Source: Nectonema munidae
Lineage: Eukaryota; Nematomorpha; Nectonematoida; Nectonematidae
Reading direction: 5' to 3'
NCBI GenBank assembly: GCA_030549495.1
Contig: JAUIRK010000885.1
Span: forward strand, 1 to 64,000
Length of the DNA stretch: 64,000 bases
Shown here piece by piece: positions 57,691 to 64,000 of this stretch. The position numbers and the translations under genes are program-made. Under the pieces are notes generated by a model. It was not told the DNA's origin, searched no databases, and saw nothing but the letters and a program-made list of their open reading frames with translations. Positions within the stretch are counted from its first letter, which is position 1; each line of letters starts with the position of its first letter.

Positions 57691-58545
57691 TCAACCGGTG
57701 AAATCATAACAGAAGCTAAGAGTTATCTTTTAACGCTATTAAGTAAAAAGTTTACATTTGAGGCTGTTTTGCTTGAAAGGATTCTCAATCTTATCAAACC
57801 TGTGACAAAGCATTTCAAGATCGGAATACAGATCTAATATCAGCTATGGAGGTATCAGATAGTGTCTATAATCACTTCAAAAATTTGAGAAATGAAACTA
57901 TATTCAAGGAAATACGTAAGCTTTCACAAAGTATGCTTTGTAGTGCAGAAAAGTCAGAGATGCTACATCAAAAATAAAGATTAGGCTGAATGTTTGATTA
58001 CGTGATGCTATTATCACAAGCAGCACTGGTCAAAGAGACTCAGCAGATATTAGTCAAGCCCAAGCAAACTTTCTATTAAGCAATTGACCATGTATTAGTA
58101 AAGTACGAAAGACGGTTTACTAAGAATTCATCACTCTATGGAGCAATATTTTCTATAGTAAGCCCAAGATACACAGAGTACTTTAACATTGAAGTTTTCC
58201 AGACTCTTGATTAACTCATTGAACTTCCATCAGCTGCTGAACTAGCAGTATCTTTATCCCTATGTGAGATTCTGAGAGCTCTCTATGAGCAAAAAGAAGC
58301 TTTTTCTGATACATATAAATTAGTGTCAGCTTTTGCTTCATTTCAATGCTCCACTGCTATGTGTGAATCATCTTTTTCAACTTTGGCCAACATCGATAAC
58401 CCTCAGAGAAGATCAATGCTTAGCTCAAGGAAGTCGAAGCTTTCAATGATGGGGTTTGAATCGAACAGATTAAAAAAAGTGGATTTTATTAACTTTTGCA
58501 AAATTTTCTCAGTGAAATCAAGAGGATTAGATTTATTTTAATTTT

Positions 58546-58929
58546 TGATTAAAATTTTTATAATCAAACATTTCATTTGTTTTAACAATTTCAAACGGGA
58601 GTAACTAATTTGTGCCAACTAGCGAATTCTGTGCCAACTACATGAAAAATATAGTTTTCTTTAAAAAATTTTGGAAATAAGTTTAAACCATAATAAATAA
58701 GATTTTCTAAATGTTTCATCATAAATTTTCAAGTAGATTTTTTTTAATTCGATAAAATCACTTTTTTCTAGTTTTTTTATTTTATCCGACATGTTTTTTC
58801 CAAGAAAAATGAACATTTAATTTTTAAAAGGAATTCAAAATAAAGCAAAAGAAATGACAAAGTTAACTTTTCTATTGATAGAATCGTTTTGAGATTCAAG
58901 CATTTATTTTTTTACAGGATTTTTTTGTT
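58546..58929. other. AT-rich spacer
   Basis: TTTGTGCCAACTAG and TCTGTGCCAACTAC form a short direct repeat at 58609-58642; nothing else recognised. Confidence 0.35.
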
Positions 58930-59759
58930 TTAATTGTTCCAATACACGATCCTTTATTGCTGGATTTCATAGGTCTTTTTCATGGAATCTTGGGATTCCA
59001 CAAGATATACATTATTTGAGGTAATATTATTTCTCCAATAGGCATAAAAATGGTATTTAATATTTCCGCTACCTCATCATGTGTTCCATTCATATAAGGA
59101 TAAATACTTTTAATACGCATACCTATCGCTGATGCAGCTGTTTTAATCATATACGCGGATGACCATGACCTATTTAAGCAACATTTGAAATTCTCTTCTA
59201 AAATTGTTGGTGAAACCTTTTCTATTCCAGTATTTAATTTACAACATACAAGTTATTCATAATTGAGAATTAATTTGATTGCAGTAATCAATCTAAAATA
59301 TAAAGAAAAAGATTCATCCCCGTTAAAAAATAATGATATGGAATTGAATAGGTAATTTCCATCACCTTTAGTGTATATAGGAGTGTAGTGCTCATTTAAA
59401 CCATTTTTGGTTAGAATATGCAAAGAAACATTGTCAATAATGAAGTTTTGAATATTATTGCTTGAATATCTTTTTGTTATTTCAGTATTTATCAAAAAAA
59501 AATTTTTCTCTTCTAGCTGCTTTCTCATTTTCTATATTTGAAAATGAAACTTCAAGTCTCTTTAGTGCCTCAAGGTAGTTGATTTCTCATCAACTAGGTT
59601 GCATTTAATGCATATATATGGCAATGAAGAGTTAAAAACATTTGCTTGAAAACTGGAAAGATTTTCACATTCCAAATCATAATGCTTGTAACATTTAGAG
59701 CAAAAAATACTCTCATCTTTTATTTCACTTTGGCATTTAAAACAAATGAGCATTTTCAA
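58930..59759 (-). pseudogene. PHD-OTU transposon ORF, minus-strand copy, broken
   Basis: Starts MKMLICFKCQSEIKDESIFC at 59759: a PHD-like zinc finger with CxxC (CFKC), CxxC (CSKC), HYDLEC and CIKC. In another frame (59528-59253) the OTU domain follows, with YTKGDGNYLFNSISLFFNGD; the catalytic Cys of the usual DGNC is Tyr here. Further down, SWSSAYMIKTAASAIGMRIK and YPYMNGTHDEVAEILNTIF (about 59160-59040) match the + copy at 62470-62580, and ILWNPKIP corresponds to its ILWTST. At least three frame breaks. Sequence similarity to the + copy is weak, so the two are old or from different subfamilies. Confidence 0.75.
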
Positions 59760-61808
59760 GTTAAAGTGAACAAAACAATTTAAACTCCCAAAATAGTAAA
59801 GTTAAAGTGTAAGTATATCAAAAACCAAAAAATTTTATAATATATTATCAAAAAATACATTTAGAACTAATTGTAAAGAATTATTACAAACACTATTAAT
59901 AAATAAATCAAATATATGTTTTCTAGACTCTATTATTAAAAGATATATTATAAAAATATCATCATGCTGGTTTAATATTTTCCCAAAGGCGATTTTCAGT
60001 TTTTTCATGATGTAGTTTCTTCTGTTTAATTTTACTTAAAAACAATAAACTGTGCTTTATATATCCTTTTTGATAAATTAAAATAAAAAAATGTAAAAAA
60101 TTTAAAAATGTATAACATTTTTTATTTATAGGAAAAATTTTTATAATCAACTTTAGAATATTATAAAATATTTTAACATATTTAGTCAATTTTTTACTTA
60201 TCAGTATGCAGTGTATTTGTCTATGATTGATTTGGTGTGGATTAAACCACACGGCTTTGCAGGATTATATATTTTCAGAAGGGTTTGGTGGGAGTTTCAA
60301 TATAAAAAATGAAGATAATGCTAATAATTTTTAATTTAAAATATAAGAAAAACAACCTAATAAAATAAATGTATAAAAATAGGTAATCTCAAAACTCATC
60401 ACATTTTAGGGGGGGGGTAATAAAAAGATAAATTAATATCAAACAAATTTTACAATAAGACACGGAAAAGTTAAGCAATATTCATTTATTATTATAAGAA
60501 AAAATCTATGTAATATCTACTCGGTTAATAAACAAAATGCAGAAAAGTAACATTTTCGATATTTTCGCAACGACTGAATTAAAGTGTTGTCCATGAGAAA
60601 TGAGTCCTAAATAATTGAAAGAAGGAATTTAATGAGAAAATAATTGGACTGTATAACAAGGTTTATAAATTTAGAAAACAACATAAACTTCCATTTGCTT
60701 ACGATTATTATTGAAAAGAAACCTCTTGAAATATCAAAGGCAGTGTTATATAAGGGGTTTCTCTAAACAGTGGGCATAAGAGGGCACAAGCAAAATAAAC
60801 TAAAAATTTATATAATTTTTATTTTATATACTTCCTTATTCAATAAATACATACTACAGTTGGTTTAGTTTGAATTTTTCATAGAATTAAAAATTTTGGT
60901 AGATAAAAAATTTTTTAAACTCGTAAAATTTTTTTTTAGTGTTTTTGTTTGTTTAGATTTCAAAAATCTAAGATATATGGGACAAGGAAAAATTTAGGAT
61001 TACTTTTAAAATAACAAAACTAAATTTTAATTTGAGACATTTTAACTAATTTTTTTCTCTAATTAATCTACTTTACTTAAAATGATCTTTATTAGATTTA
61101 TTGAATTCTAAAACTCAAACAAGTTTTATTCATAAATTTAATCAGCTTTATTTAAAAAAGAAATTATATATCTGTCTATTTTCATAACGATTTAACACTA
61201 TTAATGCCTTATAAGGGATTATATATAAGATTTATTATAAGGGGGCCTTATTAGGGGCCATTGACTAAAAATTGAATTGTACAAAATTGGCAAAATCATA
61301 TCTCTTCAAAATTTGTTACTTTTCCTAAAATCGCTAGCTGCATTTTTTTATACCATTTTCATGGTAGTTTAATGGCCCTTTCATGTCCAAAACTGTCTAT
61401 CAAAATCAAAAATTAAAATTTTTCCTCAAAATTTTGGCGTTATCTATAGTTAACCTTATAACTTAGGGTCTATATTATATACTACCTTGAAAAAAAGGCA
61501 TATTGTATGTACTTGTCCCCATATTAGTCAACGATTTTTTTAATGATATGAATATCTACTTGTTTTGCAATATCGCTCATCTAAAAAAAGATAAAATATT
61601 TAAAGTCAATTCTGTTAACTTTTAGAAAAAAAAATTAGAAAAAAATTAAAGAAGCTTTAGTCATCAATGCATATATTTTATATAATTTACATAAAAAAGA
61701 CCAAATCGTTTAAAAATTAAAAGACAAATATGCGTAACTATCCCTTCCCTAGTTTTTATTTATATTAAATTATATATCATGTGAAATATAATTTGTCATT
61801 TTTTTCAA
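59760..61808. other. AT-rich stretch between the two OTU copies
   Basis: No recognisable gene. A 96-codon frame at 59962-60252 is chance in AT-rich sequence. A nine-G run lies near 60410. Transposon termini of the flanking OTU elements may be here but no clear inverted repeat was found. Confidence 0.35.
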
Positions 61809-64000
61809 ATGGCATTCTTACTTTTTTATATATGTAATAATTTATTATTTGACTTTAGAATAAATTTTCCTTTTGATAATCATTTTTGTGAAATATGTTC
61901 AAAGATAGTATATATGAATTACTTGAAATGTTCAAAATGCAGGAAAGTTTATCAGTTTTATTGCCAAGAACTTTCAATGATTAAAGGTTGTAATTATTGG
62001 AACAACCAATTTCTTTGTTTAAAATGTGTTCGTTTGGATCATATCCAAGGTTTTGATTGCTTGTTAAAAAGATTAAAATTTTTTGATTCTCTGAACAATA
62101 TTGAACGGATGCAATTACTTGTTAAAGAAAATATCTTTTTGCGTAAAGAAGTTTCTCCTTTGTGTATTAAATATACATCGAAGCCAGTTGATTTTAAGTT
62201 TATTGATATTGATATAGTTTCTGGTCAATATTTTAAAAGTGATTATTTCGTACCTCTCGTTACAAAAGACGACGGCAACTGCTTATTCAACGCTCTTTCA
62301 ATTGGTTTAATTGGGGAAGAATCAATCTCAAAAGAAATTCGATTTAAAACGGCAATCGAGAGTAATTTCTTTAAAGACTATTATGTTTCTTTAGGTAAAA
62401 CTTTTAATATAGAAAATATATCTATAGACATAAATGAAGAATGTGTGAATGTGTGCAAAAATTATTTTTGGTCGTCTACATATCTCTTAATGGCTGCCTC
62501 TTCTGTGATTGGTTTATCGATAAATAGTTATTATCCTTCTATCAATGGAAAAGTCAACATTTATAGTAAATTGCTGAATTTTATTTTTTACCTCGCATTT
62601 CCAAAGTCTTTCAAGATAAAAATTCCCTAAACATATTATGGACTTCGACCAACTGTATAAAAGATAAAACTTTTATGCCTAATCATTTTGTATCATTAAT
62701 TAGAAAGAAATGCTTATATTCGAATCATTATAAAAAAAATTTTGCAATGAAAATACAAATGTCTTCAATTTTTCCCCAGAAAAGAAACCAAAGATTATTG
62801 AGTGTGGAAAGACTGATAATGACATTGGAGTAACATCAAATCCAAATTATGATAAAAATTATATTCAAGGTTTTATGTCTTTACCTAGAATAATTGAAAT
62901 AATTGAAAAGTCTGAAAATAACTATCAAAATATTCCAAAAAATATCAAAGAAAATGAGTTTTTTGTAGTGGGAAAAAACTATATAACAACAAACTAATTT
63001 TTCATGACTCATGTGGAAGCTGGAGAAGCATCTCATCAAAAGTGTACCATTTTTTGAAAAAAGATGATTCAATAGAATTTATTAGAAAAGCGAGTAATGG
63101 ATCTTTTTATAAAATTCTGAAAGGTAAAAATAAAACATTATCTCCTCAACCGTTAGATAATGTAATATATTTACATAGATTTTATTCGGTTTTGAAACGT
63201 TAATTTGATCCTTCATATAAAAGGAGAATCTCATGGATCGAAAAACATCCAAAAATTGAATGGTTCAAATCTTAATCTTTGTGTATACGAATATATTGGC
63301 GAATTTCCAATAGAAAAATTTCATCCCATGGGAATAGTAAGATTCCTAGTTGCGAATACATAAGGACTGAACATAATACTTTTGAATACATAAAACCTTG
63401 CTATCAAAAAAATACCCCCTAAAAAGATATAAGGTGAATCTTTCAAAAATGAAGATTTTATGTTACGGAATTCATCTATTATATATAATACAAAATATTC
63501 AATGAATAAAAATTCATCCTTAAATGGCGGAAAAATCTTTTGTGATGAAATAAATCAACTGTTATCTCTATCTTCAAAAGGTCATTTATATATAAAACGA
63601 GTGTCTCAAGTTTGGAATAAATCTCCCACAATTATTTGTTATACAGAAAAGCAAATGATACATATGAAATCTTGTATTTTATATCAAAAAACGTATGCTG
63701 TATTATGGAAGTTGATAAGACTTATAACCTAAGTTCTTGTTTTGTAATTACTACTGTGTTTCGTGATAAAAACATTCTTTAAAAAAAACACGGTCTTCTC
63801 CGGGCCAGTTTTTTTAGATTTTGACTCGACTTTTGAAACTTTTTGGGAGTTTTTCTCTTATTTAAGGCAAATTTTATTTGCAAACATTACATGTAAGAGT
63901 TTACAAAATCTTATAATAGGAACCGATGAATAGTATGCATTGGTTAAATCAATTAATTTTTATTTTGGCGAGGCCAAAATATTACTCTGTACGAGACATT
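61809..64000 (+). pseudogene. PHD-OTU-MULE transposon protein, broken, runs off the window
   Basis: A continuous frame at 61809-62630 carries a PHD-like finger (CEIC, CSKC, FYCQE, CLKC; residues about 26-75) and an OTU cysteine-protease domain with intact TKDDGNCLFNALSIG and FWSSTYLLMAASSVIGLS; its end passes into another frame with ILWTST and PNHFVSLI, the catalytic His region. A further block at 63000-63230 reads KASNGSFYKILKGK and FDPSYKRRISWIEKHPK. The MULE-like transposase then begins near 63620 (PTIICYTEKQM, MEVDKTYNLSSCFVITTVF with the first Asp) and continues with GPVFLDFDSTFETFWEFFSY, IIGTDE and EAKILLCTRH at the right edge. At least five frame breaks. OTU proteases cleave ubiquitin; their role in the transposon is unknown. 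Confidence 0.8.

Larger units (their letters stand above)
56110..58545 (+). pseudogene. hAT transposase (ZMYM1-like), broken by nested insertions
   Basis: Pieces in order: KHQTSSPHISSMAVWKERKT (about 56190, end of the TTF finger), FLVANQLAFKATFDENLSKE (about 56340), DEIIGNLHSMVKDSVAKDVK and HYSLLMDGMSEKSNTENISI (56500-56640, the LLMDGMSEKSN segment holding the first catalytic Asp), IQYIHCLNHCLHLVV (about 56800, the CxxH box), and after a 0.69-kb insertion STGEIITEAKSYLLTLLSKK (57690) and KPVTKHF. The C-terminal dimerisation domain is at 58323-58540 (CSTAMCESSFSTLANI, then RRSMLSSRKSKL). Numerous stops and frame changes. hAT terminal repeats were not located. Confidence 0.85.

Noticed and set aside
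59962-60252. 96-codon minus-strand frame
   Set aside because: Lys/Ile/Phe-rich composition expected from AT-rich DNA; no motif.

Overview
This is AT-rich nuclear DNA from an invertebrate animal. The host genes are animal genes (metaxin-1, a spliced glucosamine-6-phosphate N-acetyltransferase, and two copies of the ETS factor GABP-alpha). The mobile DNA is a mix of DNA transposons (MULE, hAT, piggyBac, Tc1/mariner, a Helitron-like element), non-LTR retrotransposons and tRNA-derived SINEs, as seen in arthropods and other protostomes. The species cannot be fixed from the sequence; an arthropod such as a copepod would fit, but that is a guess. No LTR retrovirus-like or Polinton-like element was recognised, and there is no CRISPR array or bacterial operon.

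Layout. Bases 1-16324 are one tandem array of a ~235-bp satellite (about 69 units, running off the left edge). A nearly full-length but decayed R1/Jockey-type LINE on the minus strand (16325-20116) abuts its right edge. From 20.9 to 23.4 kb a dispersed ~140-150-bp repeat is split by a decayed FLYWCH-type MULE with terminal inverted repeats. The gene island is at 24.6-29.2 kb: metaxin-1 on + and, tail to tail, a five-exon GNPNAT1 gene on - that simple ORF calling breaks up.

From 30.9 to 55.4 kb the main structure is a segmental duplication. Block A (30.9-31.87 kb and 51.24-51.69 kb) and block B (38.25-41.60 kb and 51.94-55.40 kb) each occur twice in direct orientation. Block B carries an intact, intronless GABPA gene in both copies (39337-40605 and 53188-54453, both minus). 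Copy 1 contains a SINE and a hAT MITE that copy 2 lacks, so these inserted after the duplication or have been lost from copy 2. Between the copies lie a Tc1/mariner relic, a LINE fragment bracketed by a 120-bp inverted repeat, a hAT MITE with perfect 8-bp target duplication, a Helitron-like element and piggyBac relics.

The right end (56-64 kb) is a hAT relic with two layers of nested insertions, then two divergent copies, in opposite orientations, of a transposon family with a PHD-like zinc finger and an OTU cysteine-protease domain. The + copy leads into a MULE-like DDE transposase that runs off the window.

The working host genes are metaxin-1 (mitochondrial outer-membrane import), GNPNAT1 (UDP-GlcNAc/chitin precursor synthesis) and GABP-alpha (transcription factor controlling mitochondrial and housekeeping genes). 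They are not an operon; nothing in the sequence shows that they act together.
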